A stretch of DNA of 64,000 nt from Jatrophihabitans sp964252635 (GCF_964252635.1 NZ_CAXUNP010000003.1:62001-126000); one strand, 5' to 3'; positions 1-8,436 are shown, counted from the stretch's first letter. Numbers and translations are program-made. The notes: generated by a model from the letters alone, not told the origin.

Positions 1-29
1 CCATGCTCGAGCAGATCGGCGTCCAATAA
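1..29 (+). CDS. 3' end of an upstream gene (partial)
   Basis: The first bases read, in one frame, MLEQIGVQ followed by a TAA stop at 27-29. The frame is open to the window edge and the next gene starts 38 bases further on the same strand, so this is probably the C-terminus of an upstream gene. Too little is present to name a family, and a chance open frame cannot be excluded. Confidence 0.3.
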
Positions 30-36
30 CCGGAAG

Positions 37-66
37 CCGACCCCACCAGGTCGGTGTTGACACCGA
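37..66 (+). terminator. Two overlapping, mutually exclusive hairpins
   Basis: CCGACC (37-42) pairs with GGTCGG (49-54) around a six-base loop, and TCGGTG (51-56) pairs with CACCGA (61-66) around TTGA. The two stems share bases 51-54, so only one can form at a time. The second ends two bases before the ATG at 68. They could end the upstream transcript or influence initiation of the next gene. No U-tract follows either stem. Confidence 0.35.
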
Positions 67-67
67 T

Positions 68-1174
68 ATGACCAGTGCAGCTGTCGAGCCCGTCACCCCC
101 CACGCGCGGCGCAGCTGGCGGCCCAAGCACGTGCTCGTCACCCGTTCGGCGGCCGAACTCCCCCACGGCCGCGAGATCGTCGCGCGCTGCGAGGCGGCCG
201 GCGTCGAGGACATCCAGCTGCTCGCCGGTGACCGCCTGCCCGGCCTGCGCGGCGAGAGCGAGCGGGAGACCTACGCCCGGGCCAAGCTGACCCTGGCTGT
301 GGTCGTGGCCCCGCCCAGCGCGTTGCGCCCGCAGCCCATCCCGCCGAGTGCCGACTGGCGCCTCGACCTCGCCAAGGGCTGCCCGGCCCACTGCCAGTAC
401 TGCTACCTCGCCGGATCGTTGTCCGGCCCGCCCATCACCCGGGTCTACGCCAACCTCGACGACGTGCTCGCGCCCATCGCCGGGCTCGCCGGGCAGGGCA
501 CCGTGACCACCGGTGACGCCGAGCGCGCAGACGAGGGCACCACCTTCGAGCTGTCCTGCTACACCGACCCGCTCGGCCTGGAAGCGGTCACCGGGTCGCT
601 ATCCAGCGCCATCGCGTCCGTGGGCCGCGGCGAGCACGGGCCCGGTGTCGGGCTGCGTTTCACCACCAAGTTCGACGGAGTCGCCCCGCTGGTCGGCCTG
701 CCGCACGACGGCCGGACGCGCGTGCGCATGTCGGTCAACTCCGCAGCGGTGGCCCGCCGGTTCGAGGGCGGGACCGCCTCCGTGGCGGCGCGTCTGGCCG
801 CCCTGCGCGCGCTGGCCGACGACGGTTACCCCGTCGGGCTCACCATCGCGCCACTGATGCCGCTGCCGGGCTGGCAGGAGGAGTACGCGACGCTCCTGCA
901 CGACGTGGCCGCGACGCTCGACGGCGTGCCACAGCTCGACCTCACCGTGGAGCTCATCACCCACCGGTTCACCGAGGCCAGCCGCGCCGTGCTGCTGCAG
1001 TGGTACCCGCAGACCAAGCTCGACCTCGACGAGGGCGGGCGCACCGTCAAGCGGACGAAGTTCGGCGCGCGAAAGTACGTCTATCCCACGCCGGTGATGC
1101 GCGAGATGCGGAGCTGGTTCGAGCACGAGGTCAGCGCCACTCTGCCGCAGGCCCGGGTCCTCTACTGGACCTGA
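68..1174 (+). CDS. Spore photoproduct lyase-like radical SAM protein
   Basis: A 368-residue member of the SplB-like radical SAM proteins. The cluster motif is C105-x3-C109-x2-C112, within GCPAHCQYCYLAGS. In this family the three cysteines hold a [4Fe-4S] cluster that cleaves S-adenosylmethionine. True SplB reverses the thymine spore photoproduct in spore DNA, but many non-sporulating actinobacteria carry relatives of unproven role. No sporulation genes lie nearby. The protein is soluble, without signal peptide. The ATG at 68 follows a hairpin and has no obvious Shine-Dalgarno. The 3' end overlaps the convergent next gene by 13 bases. The family call is firm; the substrate is not. Confidence 0.8.
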   Translation: MTSAAVEPVTPHARRSWRPKHVLVTRSAAELPHGREIVARCEAAGVEDIQLLAGDRLPGLRGESERETYARAKLTLAVVVAPPSALRPQPIPPSADWRLDLAKGCPAHCQYCYLAGSLSGPPITRVYANLDDVLAPIAGLAGQGTVTTGDAERADEGTTFELSCYTDPLGLEAVTGSLSSAIASVGRGEHGPGVGLRFTTKFDGVAPLVGLPHDGRTRVRMSVNSAAVARRFEGGTASVAARLAALRALADDGYPVGLTIAPLMPLPGWQEEYATLLHDVAATLDGVPQLDLTVELITHRFTEASRAVLLQWYPQTKLDLDEGGRTVKRTKFGARKYVYPTPVMREMRSWFEHEVSATLPQARVLYWT

Positions 1175-1563
1175 TCCCGTTTGGCCTCGGCGTCCTCGAG
1201 CTTCTCGTCCACGCGCCGTTTCGCCTTCCCCAACCCGGGCAGAGCGCCGATGATCTCGTTCAACCCGCGGGACAGCCCGACCAGTTCGGTCAGGTCGGGC
1301 GCGGCGGTGCGCAACGACGACAGGACGGGCAACAGCTCGCGGATCTCGGCCTCGGACGCGGTCGCCTTCTCGACCGTGGTCCGCAGCACGCCTTCGTCCT
1401 GTTCGAAGCGGGTCAGCAGGGCGTCGAGTCGCGCCAACAGGCATTCCGCGGTGTCCAGCAGGGTGCCCACCCGCGGGACCAGGGTCGCGGCGCGGCGCGC
1501 GTACTCCGGCCCGAGCGCGGCCGCCTCGACCGCGCGGCCCAGAGGATTGCCCGGAACACGCAT
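1162..1563 (-). CDS. Hypothetical helical protein
   Basis: A 133-residue protein with no family I recognise. It looks almost entirely alpha-helical, with heptad-like stretches (LLDTAECLLARLDALLTRF and a charged C-terminal tail rich in K, R, E and D), so a coiled coil or helical bundle is likely. There is no signal peptide or membrane segment. It converges on, and overlaps by 13 bases, the radical SAM gene, and its 5' end faces the tandem repeat at 1603-1694. Proteins of this kind occur as small conserved actinobacterial hypotheticals, but I cannot assign a role. Confidence 0.6.
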   Translation of the reverse strand: MRVPGNPLGRAVEAAALGPEYARRAATLVPRVGTLLDTAECLLARLDALLTRFEQDEGVLRTTVEKATASEAEIRELLPVLSSLRTAAPDLTELVGLSRGLNEIIGALPGLGKAKRRVDEKLEDAEAKRDQVQ

Positions 1564-1602
1564 GAATGCTGTCTACCCAGGGTGCAGCGATAGCCGCTCG
1601 GT

Positions 1603-1694
1603 GCCGCTGGGCACCTAAGCGGCACGCCGCTGGGCACCTAAGCGGCACGCCGCTGGGCACCCAAGCGGCACGCCGCTGGGCACCCAAGCGGCAC
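1603..1694. repeat. Four-copy 23-bp tandem repeat with internal palindromes
   Basis: Four head-to-tail 23-base copies at 1603-1625, 1626-1648, 1649-1671 and 1672-1694. The only difference between copies is T or C at unit position 14 (T in copies 1 and 2, C in 3 and 4). Each holds the inverted arms GCCGCT and AGCGGC nine bases apart, and in the first copy the arms extend to GTGCCGCT/AGCGGCAC (1601-1625). The array fills the divergent intergenic space between the helical protein (minus) and the wax-ester synthase (plus), where promoters or operators would be. Confidence 0.9.
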
Positions 1695-1711
1695 ACTGTC
1701 GGCCGGGGCGG

Positions 1712-2995
1712 GTGAGGATGACACAGACAACGCGCATGACCGCAGTGGACGCTGCGTGGCTGCACATGGACCGTCCGGTCAATGCGCTCGTGGTCAACGC
1801 CGTCCTGCTGTTCGACGACCGGCTCGACGACGAGCTGCTGCGCGTGGCCGTGATCGAGCGGCTGCTCGCCCACCACGACCGGTTCGCACAACGCGTCCAG
1901 GACCGCGGCACGCGCCGCCCGTGGTGGGTCGATGTCCCCGATTTCGACCCCATGTCGCACGTAACCCGTGAACGGTTGCCCGCCCCCGCCGATCACGACA
2001 CCCTCATGCAGCGCGTCAGCGAGCTGGCGTCGACACCGCTGCCCGACGACCGGCCGTTGTGGCAGCTGCACGTGCTGGACGGCTACCGCGGTGGCACCGC
2101 GATCGTGGCCCGCATGCACCACTGCATCGCCGACGGGGTCGCGCTGTTCCGCGTCCTGCTGTCGTTGTCCGACGAGGCGCAGGACGGCGGGCTGGGTGCA
2201 CCGTTCCCGTCGACGCCGACCGTTCCCGCCGGCGGCGTTCGCCGGGTCGTCGACACAGCCGTCGCGGCGGGAAAGGTGGTCCAGGCGACGGCCACCCTGC
2301 TCGCCCTGCCTCCCGACCGGAAGACCCAGCTGCGCGCTCCCGTCGGCGTGGCCAAGTCGCTGCGGTGGTCGGCCCCGATACCGGTGCCGGCGTTGAAGGC
2401 CGCGGCCAAGGCCACCGAGGCGACGATCAACGATCTCGTACTCGCCGCCCTGAGCGGCGCGCTGCGCCGGCAGCTCGGCACCGAGCACGACGTGCGTGCG
2501 GTGCTGCCGGTGAATCTGCGCCCGCTCGATCGTCCGGAGGTCGAGCTCGGCAACCGCTTCGGCCTGGTCTTCCTGCGCCTACCGGTGAGCGTGTCGTCGA
2601 GCGCGCGGCGCATCGCCCTCGTGTGCCGGCGCACGGCCGCTCTGAAACGCTCGGCCACGGCACCCGTCGCCCTGGCCATCCTCGCCCTCGTCGGCCACCT
2701 GCCGCGCCGCGCGGTCAGCCTGGTCATCGACATCTTCTCGGTGAAGAGCAGCCTGGTGGTCACCAACGTGCCGGGCCCCCGTGAGCCGCTGCACCTGGGC
2801 GGGTGCCGCCTCACCGGCATCATCGCGTGGCCGCCGCAGTCGGGGCGACTCGCTGTCGGTGTGTCCGTGATCAGCTACAACGGTCAGGTGCTGCTCGGCG
2901 TCATGGCCGACGACCAGGTCCTGCCCGACCCGGACGCGTTGCTCGCCCACCTGCGCGACGAGCTCGAGGCACTGGGCGTACGCACCGATGACTGA
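1712..2995 (+). CDS. Wax ester synthase/diacylglycerol acyltransferase (WS/DGAT)
   Basis: Acyl-CoA-dependent acyltransferase of the bacterial WS/DGAT family, which makes triacylglycerol or wax esters at the membrane. The N-terminal half carries the catalytic motif MHHCIADG (HHxxxDG). The C-terminal half has the usual DUF1298 features (TINDLVLAALSGAL, then NRFGLVFLRLP and SVISYNGQVLLGV). At 427 residues it is slightly short of the common 450-480. The longest frame starts at GTG 1712, but ATG 1718 or ATG 1736 fits the family N-terminus better (TAVDAAWLHMDRP). It heads a tight four-gene operon and lies directly downstream of the palindromic repeat array. Confidence 0.85.
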   Translation: MRMTQTTRMTAVDAAWLHMDRPVNALVVNAVLLFDDRLDDELLRVAVIERLLAHHDRFAQRVQDRGTRRPWWVDVPDFDPMSHVTRERLPAPADHDTLMQRVSELASTPLPDDRPLWQLHVLDGYRGGTAIVARMHHCIADGVALFRVLLSLSDEAQDGGLGAPFPSTPTVPAGGVRRVVDTAVAAGKVVQATATLLALPPDRKTQLRAPVGVAKSLRWSAPIPVPALKAAAKATEATINDLVLAALSGALRRQLGTEHDVRAVLPVNLRPLDRPEVELGNRFGLVFLRLPVSVSSSARRIALVCRRTAALKRSATAPVALAILALVGHLPRRAVSLVIDIFSVKSSLVVTNVPGPREPLHLGGCRLTGIIAWPPQSGRLAVGVSVISYNGQVLLGVMADDQVLPDPDALLAHLRDELEALGVRTDD

Positions 2996-4220
2996 GTTCC
3001 ACGACGTGGTGGTGGTCGGTGCCGGTCTGGCCGGGTTGATCTGCGCCCGCGACCTGCATCGAGCCGGACTCGACGTCGTCGTGCTCGAGGACGGCGACGA
3101 GGTGGGCGGGCGCATCCGCACCGACCGCGTCGACGGCCTGCTCCTCGACCGCGGCTTCCAACTGCTCAACCCCGGCTACCCGCGCGCACCGGCCGACCTC
3201 GACCTCGTCGCGCTCGACCTGCATCCGTTCGAGGCCGGCGCCGTCGTCGCCCGCGGGGACACGCGTCGGGTGCTCGCCGACCCGCGCCGCTCGCCGCGCG
3301 ACTCGTGGGCGACCGCCACCACGACCCTGGGCACGCTCGGGCAACGCCTGCGCCTGGCGGCGTGGGTCGCCGAGATCGGCTTCGGGCCGGCGCAGCGCAT
3401 CAAGCACCGGCCGGACCTGCCGTTCATCGACGAGTTGCGACGACGCGGCATCGACGGCGAACTCGTCGACAGCGTCCTGCGCCCGTTCCTGTCCGGCACC
3501 CTCGCCGACGGCGAGCTGGCCACCTCACGACGGCTGGCCGAGCTGATCATGCGCTCGTTCGTCAAGGGCACGCCCGGCGTGCCCGCGTCCGGGATGCAGG
3601 CCATCCCTGAGCAGGTCGCCGCCGCGCTCCCCGACGGGGCCGTGCGGTGCGGGCAGGCGGTGACCTCGGTACGGGACGGCGCGGTGACGACGTCGGACGG
3701 CACCGTCACGGCCCGGGCCGTCGTGGTCGCGGCGGGGCCCGTGGCGTCGGCCGGGCTGCTCGGTCAGGACTTCGGCCGCACCCGGGCGCTGACGACGTAC
3801 TACCACCTCGCGCAGATGTCCCCCGCCGAACGCACGATGCTGCACCTCGACGGTGACCGTCGCGGTCCGGTCGTCAACTCGGCGGTGATGACCGACGCCG
3901 CGCCGACGTACGCGCCCGGTCGCGCGCTGATCGCGTCGTCCGTGCTGGGCGCCGACGGCACGGCGGAGACCGAACGGGCCGTCCGCCGGCAGCTCACCCA
4001 CGTCTACGGCGTGGGCACCGACGCCTGGGAGCACGTGCACACCTACGTCATCAGGGACGCGCTGCCCGACACCCCGCCGGGCACACCGTTGCAGCGGCCC
4101 GTGCGCGTCGCGCCCGGGCTGTTCGTCAGCGGCGACTTCCGCGACACGGCCTCCATCCAGGGCGCGCTCGTGTCCGGGCACCGGGCCGCGGCCGCGGTAC
4201 GTCGCGACCTCGGGCGATGA
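2988..4220 (+). CDS. FAD-dependent amine-oxidase-type oxidoreductase
   Basis: A 410-residue flavoprotein of the phytoene desaturase/amine oxidase superfamily. The N-terminus has the Rossmann motif VVVVGAGLAGL, followed by the glutamate-ending strand (VVLEDGDEVGGRIRT) typical of FAD binding. The C-terminus has GLFVSGDFRDTASIQGALVSG, the second FAD-contacting segment. Members act on hydrophobic substrates such as carotenoids, fatty acids or porphyrins; the substrate here is unknown. It overlaps the WS/DGAT gene by 8 bases and the next gene by 4, so the three are surely co-transcribed and a lipid-related role is a reasonable inference. Confidence 0.8.
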   Translation: MTEFHDVVVVGAGLAGLICARDLHRAGLDVVVLEDGDEVGGRIRTDRVDGLLLDRGFQLLNPGYPRAPADLDLVALDLHPFEAGAVVARGDTRRVLADPRRSPRDSWATATTTLGTLGQRLRLAAWVAEIGFGPAQRIKHRPDLPFIDELRRRGIDGELVDSVLRPFLSGTLADGELATSRRLAELIMRSFVKGTPGVPASGMQAIPEQVAAALPDGAVRCGQAVTSVRDGAVTTSDGTVTARAVVVAAGPVASAGLLGQDFGRTRALTTYYHLAQMSPAERTMLHLDGDRRGPVVNSAVMTDAAPTYAPGRALIASSVLGADGTAETERAVRRQLTHVYGVGTDAWEHVHTYVIRDALPDTPPGTPLQRPVRVAPGLFVSGDFRDTASIQGALVSGHRAAAAVRRDLGR

Positions 4221-4936
4221 CGACGCACCCGCCGCCCGACGCGCCGACCCTGCCCGGCCGGGTCGTCTTCGACCAGCGTTGGTGCGATCTCGCCTTCCTG
4301 CACTGGCCCGTCGAGCCGAGGGAGGTCGAGCAGTTCATGCCGAGGGGCGTGCGGGTCGACGTGTGGGACGACGGCCTGACCTACGTCGGGCTGATCCCGT
4401 TCCGCATGCGTCGGGCCGGGCTCGGTACCGGCGTGCCGCTGCCGTACCTCGGAACGTTCCTGGAGTGGAACGTGCGGCTGTACTCGGTCGACGACGCCGG
4501 CCGCCACGGTGTCGTCTTCCGCACCCTCGACGCGACCCGCCTGCCGGTCGTGGCCGCGGCGAACGTGGGTGGGGTCCCGTATCGATGGGCGCGCATCCAC
4601 GCCGAGCAGCACGACGACGAGGTCACCTGGCGGCTGCGTCGCGTAGGCCGGCGGGGCCTGACCTCGCAGGTGCGCCTGCGGGTCGGTGCGCCGGTCGAAC
4701 CCACACCGCTCGAGTCGTTCCTGGTCTCGCGGTGGGGCATGCACGGCAGCTGGCGCGGGCGCACGGTGTGGGTGCCGAACGCGCACGGACGGTGGCCGCT
4801 GCAGGCGGCGGAGGTAGTAACCCTGGACGATCAGCTCGTCGCTGCGGCCGGTGTCCGGACCGCGGGCCCGATGTTGCGTCCGCTGTGGACGGCCGGCGTG
4901 CACAGCCGGTTCGCGCGGCCGCAGCGGGTGCGCTGA
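4217..4936 (+). CDS. DUF2071/YqjF-like protein
   Basis: A 239-residue protein of the DUF2071 (YqjF-like) family. Recognisable stretches are QRWCDLAFLHWPVEP, the PYLGTFLEWNVRLYS core and the VPYRWARIHAE segment. The family is widespread in soil bacteria, and its fold resembles acetoacetate decarboxylase, but its biochemical activity is unsettled. It is soluble with no signal peptide. The ATG overlaps the preceding stop by 4 bases, typical of translational coupling, and the next gene begins 3 bases after its TGA. Position in the wax-ester synthase operon suggests a link with lipid metabolism, but nothing in the sequence proves it. Confidence 0.75.
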   Translation: MTTHPPPDAPTLPGRVVFDQRWCDLAFLHWPVEPREVEQFMPRGVRVDVWDDGLTYVGLIPFRMRRAGLGTGVPLPYLGTFLEWNVRLYSVDDAGRHGVVFRTLDATRLPVVAAANVGGVPYRWARIHAEQHDDEVTWRLRRVGRRGLTSQVRLRVGAPVEPTPLESFLVSRWGMHGSWRGRTVWVPNAHGRWPLQAAEVVTLDDQLVAAAGVRTAGPMLRPLWTAGVHSRFARPQRVR

Positions 4937-4939
4937 GCG

Positions 4940-5356
4940 GTGGACGTCGCCTCGGCGCTGCTGCTCACCGCGACGTCGCTGTACTGCGGCTTCCAGGCGA
5001 CGATCCGCGTGCTCGTCTACCCGCAGTTCGCCACCGTGCCGGCCGGCGGGTTCGTGGCCGTCGAACGGGAACATCAACGCCGGGTGACCTTCGTCGTCGG
5101 GCCGCTGTTCGCGTTCTTCGCAACGGCCGTGGCGATCGCGGGCGTCGCCGACACCGACGTCTGGTCGGTCGTCGCGGGCGCGTGCTTCGTGCTGATCCTC
5201 GCTGTCACCGGCCTGGCCGCCGTGCCGTTGCACGGCCGCTTGAGAACCGGTTTCGACGCCGCCACGCACACCCGCCTGCTCGCGGTCGACACCGTCCGGG
5301 TCGCGCTGGCCGTGCTCGCCGTGGGCGCGGCGATCGGGTACGCCGTCGCCGCCTGA
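4940..5356 (+). CDS. Small four-helix membrane protein
   Basis: A 138-residue integral membrane protein beginning with GTG. Four hydrophobic stretches are visible: SALLLTATSLYCGF near the N-terminus, VVGPLFAFFATAVAIAGV, SVVAGACFVLILAVTGLAA and VRVALAVLAVGAAIGYAVAA. A charged cytosolic-looking loop with HxR residues (EREHQRR) lies between the first and second, a feature seen in DUF1772-like small membrane proteins, though I would not press that. It is the last gene of the operon that starts with the wax-ester synthase. Confidence 0.65.
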   Translation: MDVASALLLTATSLYCGFQATIRVLVYPQFATVPAGGFVAVEREHQRRVTFVVGPLFAFFATAVAIAGVADTDVWSVVAGACFVLILAVTGLAAVPLHGRLRTGFDAATHTRLLAVDTVRVALAVLAVGAAIGYAVAA

Positions 5357-5409
5357 CCCCGGGGCCACCCGGTGCGGCACTGTCGGATGCCGGGGTTACA
5401 TTGAGCGAC

Positions 5410-7317
5410 GTGACCTCGGTAACAATTACGCGCACCGTCCCTGGCCGGCCACGTCGGTCCGTCCTCCTCCGTACCGGGGTCGCGGTGGCAGCGTCCGCGC
5501 TGTTGCTCGGCAGCGGCGCCGTCGCCGCCGACGCGGCACCGGCCCACCCCGCCGCGGCGGCCCGCTCGGGTCCGCTCGGCGCCAACGTCGTCGTCTTCAC
5601 CCCGAGCATGTCGACGGCCTCGATCCAGGCCAAGGTCGACGCCATCGGCGCCGCCCAGGTCGACAACCAGTTCGGCACCCAGCGTTACGCGCTGCTGTTC
5701 GAGCCCGGCACGTACGGCACGGCTGCGGACCCGCTGGACTTCCAGGTGGGCTTCTACACCGAGGTCGCCGGCCTCGGCCGGAACCCCGACGACGTCACCA
5801 TCAACGGGTCGATCGACGTCTACAACCAGAGCGACGGCACCGCCCTGGACAACTTCTGGCGTTCGCTGTCGAACCTGCACATCGTGGTCGCCGGGCAGGG
5901 TGGCAACCACGCAGGCGGTTGCTACGCCGACACCGAGTTCTGGGCCGTCTCGCAGGCCGCCCCGATGCGCCGCGTCGACGTCACCGGGCACACGACGTTC
6001 ATGGACTACTGCACCGGGCCGTCGTACGCCAGCGGTGGTTTCGTCGCCGACACCTCCTTCGGCACCGACACCCCGACCAACGGCAGCCAGCAGCAGTTCT
6101 ACGTACGCAACAGCGCGATGGGCGGCTGGAGCAACGGCGTCTGGAACCAGGTGTTCTCCGGCGACAACGGTGCCCCGGCCCAGAGCTTCGGCACCAAGAG
6201 CGCCAACGGCACCGCCGCGCAGCCCTACACGACCCTGGCCACCACACCCGTGTCCCGCGAGAAGCCGTACCTGTACACGGACGGCGGCGCGTACCGCGTC
6301 TTCGTCCCGTCGACGCAGAGCAACTCCACCGGCACGACGTGGTCCGCGGGCCCGACCGCGGGTCGGTCATTGGCCTTGAGCCGTTTCTTCGTCGCGAAAC
6401 CCGGTGATTCGGCCGGCCGGATCAACGCCGCCCTGCGCCAGGGCAAGAACCTGCTGCTGACGCCCGGCATCTACCACCTCCGTCAGACGATCAAGGTCAA
6501 CCGCGCCGACACCGTCGTGCTCGGCCTGGGCCTCGCCACGCTCGAACCCGACAACGGACAGACCGCCATGACCACCGGCGACGTGCCGGGCATCGACGTG
6601 GCAGGCGTCATCTTCGACGCCGGCGCCAAGAAGTCGCCGGCCCTGCTGCAGGTGGGCTCGGGCAAGGCGCGCGCCAAGTACGCCGCGAGCTCAGCGGACC
6701 CGACCGGACTGCAGGACGTCTTCTTCCGCGTCGGCGGCGCGCACCTCGGCCGCGTCGTGAACGGTCTGGTCGTCAACAGCGACTACACCATCCTCGACGA
6801 CATCTGGTCCTGGCGGGCAGACCACGCGCAGAACCCGAACGACGTCGGCTGGACCGTCAACACCGCCGAGAACGGCGTGGTCGTCAACGGCGATGACGTC
6901 ACGGCTACCGGCCTGTTCGCCGAGCACTACCGCAAGTACAACGTGCTGTGGAAGGGCGAGCGCGGCGAGACGATCTTCTTCCAGAACGAGTTGCCCTACG
7001 ACGCACCGGACCAGGCCGCGTGGATGCACGACGGCGAGCCGGGATACCCCGGCTACACGGTCGCGAAGTCGGTGCGTCGCCACGTCGCGTACGGGTTGGG
7101 CAGCTACATCTACACCAACGTGAACCCGTCGCTGCACTCCGCGAACGGTTTCGAGGTGCCCGACCGGCCGGGTGTCGTCATGCACGATCTGCTGACGATC
7201 TCGCTGAACAAGGCCGGCACCATCGACCACGTCATCAACGGCGTGGGCGCCGCGGTGACGCCGACCGTGCAGGGCCCGAGCGACGTGACGTTGTACTCGA
7301 ACGGGGTCGGCAGCTGA
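5410..7317 (+). CDS. Secreted right-handed beta-helix protein
   Basis: A roughly 635-residue exported protein. The GTG at 5410 (or TTG at 5401) gives a twin-Arg-containing n-region (GRPRRSVLLRTG), a hydrophobic core (VAVAASALLLGSGAVA) and a likely cleavage near ADAAPA. The mature part reads as repeated short beta-strands with Asn and Gly turns (DDVTINGSIDVYNQS, NFWRSLSNLHIVV, LNKAGTIDHVINGVG), as in pectin-lyase-fold or GH55-like proteins. I see no diagnostic catalytic motif, so the polysaccharide or other target is unknown. The open frame extends far upstream to 4279, but that part is a shadow of neighbouring genes. Confidence 0.7.
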   Translation: MTSVTITRTVPGRPRRSVLLRTGVAVAASALLLGSGAVAADAAPAHPAAAARSGPLGANVVVFTPSMSTASIQAKVDAIGAAQVDNQFGTQRYALLFEPGTYGTAADPLDFQVGFYTEVAGLGRNPDDVTINGSIDVYNQSDGTALDNFWRSLSNLHIVVAGQGGNHAGGCYADTEFWAVSQAAPMRRVDVTGHTTFMDYCTGPSYASGGFVADTSFGTDTPTNGSQQQFYVRNSAMGGWSNGVWNQVFSGDNGAPAQSFGTKSANGTAAQPYTTLATTPVSREKPYLYTDGGAYRVFVPSTQSNSTGTTWSAGPTAGRSLALSRFFVAKPGDSAGRINAALRQGKNLLLTPGIYHLRQTIKVNRADTVVLGLGLATLEPDNGQTAMTTGDVPGIDVAGVIFDAGAKKSPALLQVGSGKARAKYAASSADPTGLQDVFFRVGGAHLGRVVNGLVVNSDYTILDDIWSWRADHAQNPNDVGWTVNTAENGVVVNGDDVTATGLFAEHYRKYNVLWKGERGETIFFQNELPYDAPDQAAWMHDGEPGYPGYTVAKSVRRHVAYGLGSYIYTNVNPSLHSANGFEVPDRPGVVMHDLLTISLNKAGTIDHVINGVGAAVTPTVQGPSDVTLYSNGVGS

Positions 7318-7322
7318 CGGCT

Positions 7323-7347
7323 GCGGGCCGACACCCCGCCGGCCCGC
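7323..7347 (+). terminator. Hairpin after the beta-helix gene
   Basis: GCGGGCCG (7323-7330) and CGGCCCGC (7340-7347) form a perfect 8-bp stem around nine bases, five bases after the stop of the secreted protein. There is no T-run, as is common for actinobacterial terminators. The rest of 7348-7515 holds nothing else that I can support. Confidence 0.45.
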
Positions 7348-7515
7348 GCCGGCCGTCCCACCACATTGGCTCGGTGTTAGTCCACTGAACCTGGTGCAGG
7401 TCGAAGGTCTGGGCCGCCGAGCGACCAAACGGGGGGGTCCGTCGCCCGGCGGCTGCTGTCAGTATCACTGTCGTCACGGAGAGTTGCCTGTGACAGCATG
7501 CGCGGCGTGTCGAGG

Positions 7516-8436
7516 TCAGGCAGCGTCGGCCGGACAGTTGTCACTGCCGGCCGCGGGCGGGTCGTCAGCGGGGCCGCCGCGTGCCGCCCTGGCGACCAGC
7601 GCCGTCACCGCGGACCCGAACACCGGTGAGTGCGAGACGAACTCGGTGCAACCGCCCTGATGCCGCCCGCCGATGACCCCGACGACGACCGGGGAACTCC
7701 TCGCTCCCGTCAGCCACGGGCTACCGCTGCTCCCACCGACGAAGCCGTGGCAGAAGAAGGTGGGGTGCCCCCGGACCTTGCTCAGCTGGGTAGCGCAGGT
7801 CAGCGAGTCGTCGCCCTTGCCGTTGTTGTAGGCCGCGATCCTGATCGATGTGCCGGCACGAGGAGTGGTGCCGACCCGCTCCGCGCCCACGACCGAGGCC
7901 AGGGTGACGCTGCGTCCGTCGACGTCGCGGTTCGCCACCGTCAGCACGGCGAAGTCGTCGGCGGGCGTCTGGTGGGTCAACCAATCCGTCGTGACGTAGG
8001 CCGCCGTCACCCTCCACACCCCGAACGGGGCCTTCTTCCCGGTGTAGCCGGGGACGAACAGGATGCGGTCGACGGGACCGGACAAGCAGTGCGCCGCGGT
8101 CAGGATGGTGTCACCGCTGCGGGAAGCGACCACGCTCGCCGTACAGGTGTGGTTGTGGGTCAGGCCGTTCGGGAAGAGCGGACCGACCTGGGCGATGCCG
8201 CTCCTGGACACCGTCGACGCCGCCACCGTCGTCGGTCGCGAAAGGGGGTGTGAGCTTCGCGCGTTGGTGGCACGCGAGCTGCCGGACCCGTCGCAGGCCG
8301 CGACGGCACCCGCACAGGCAAGGACCGTGACCAGCCCGATGACGCCGACCATGCTGTGCCGTGCTCGCGCCGGCGTTCTCAGCCTCACACCCACCTCCGA
8401 GAGCGGCACCGCGTCGCCGGCATCAGTACGACCCAT
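7516..8436 (-). CDS. Trypsin-like serine protease, probable lipoprotein
   Basis: A 306-residue chymotrypsin-fold protease. The catalytic triad is visible: H116 in LTAAHC, D161 in the ADDFAVL segment and S237 in GGSSGSPW. Residues 30-48 form a hydrophobic signal ending in VAAC, with Cys48 as a good lipobox cysteine, so the mature protein is probably tethered outside the membrane. Cysteines at 98 and 117, and 214 and 229, could pair as disulfides. The start may be downstream of 8436 (GTG before RLRTPARARHS), since the first 16 residues look unlike a signal n-region. It is convergent with the beta-helix gene and not in an obvious operon. Confidence 0.8.
   Translation of the reverse strand: MGRTDAGDAVPLSEVGVRLRTPARARHSMVGVIGLVTVLACAGAVAACDGSGSSRATNARSSHPLSRPTTVAASTVSRSGIAQVGPLFPNGLTHNHTCTASVVASRSGDTILTAAHCLSGPVDRILFVPGYTGKKAPFGVWRVTAAYVTTDWLTHQTPADDFAVLTVANRDVDGRSVTLASVVGAERVGTTPRAGTSIRIAAYNNGKGDDSLTCATQLSKVRGHPTFFCHGFVGGSSGSPWLTGARSSPVVVGVIGGRHQGGCTEFVSHSPVFGSAVTALVARAARGGPADDPPAAGSDNCPADAA

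Noticed and set aside
1603..1694. CRISPR-like array
   Set aside because: Copies are directly adjacent with no spacers, and no cas gene is in the window.
599..2488. Long minus-strand open frame of 629 codons
   Set aside because: It is antisense to the radical SAM and WS/DGAT genes and runs through the repeat array. The protein has no family-like pattern and is rich in H, R and G from high-GC shadow coding.
4279..5409. N-terminal part of the 1012-codon frame ending at 7317
   Set aside because: Its first part overlaps the YqjF and membrane genes out of frame and is Arg/Ala rich. The real gene begins near 5401-5410 at the signal peptide.
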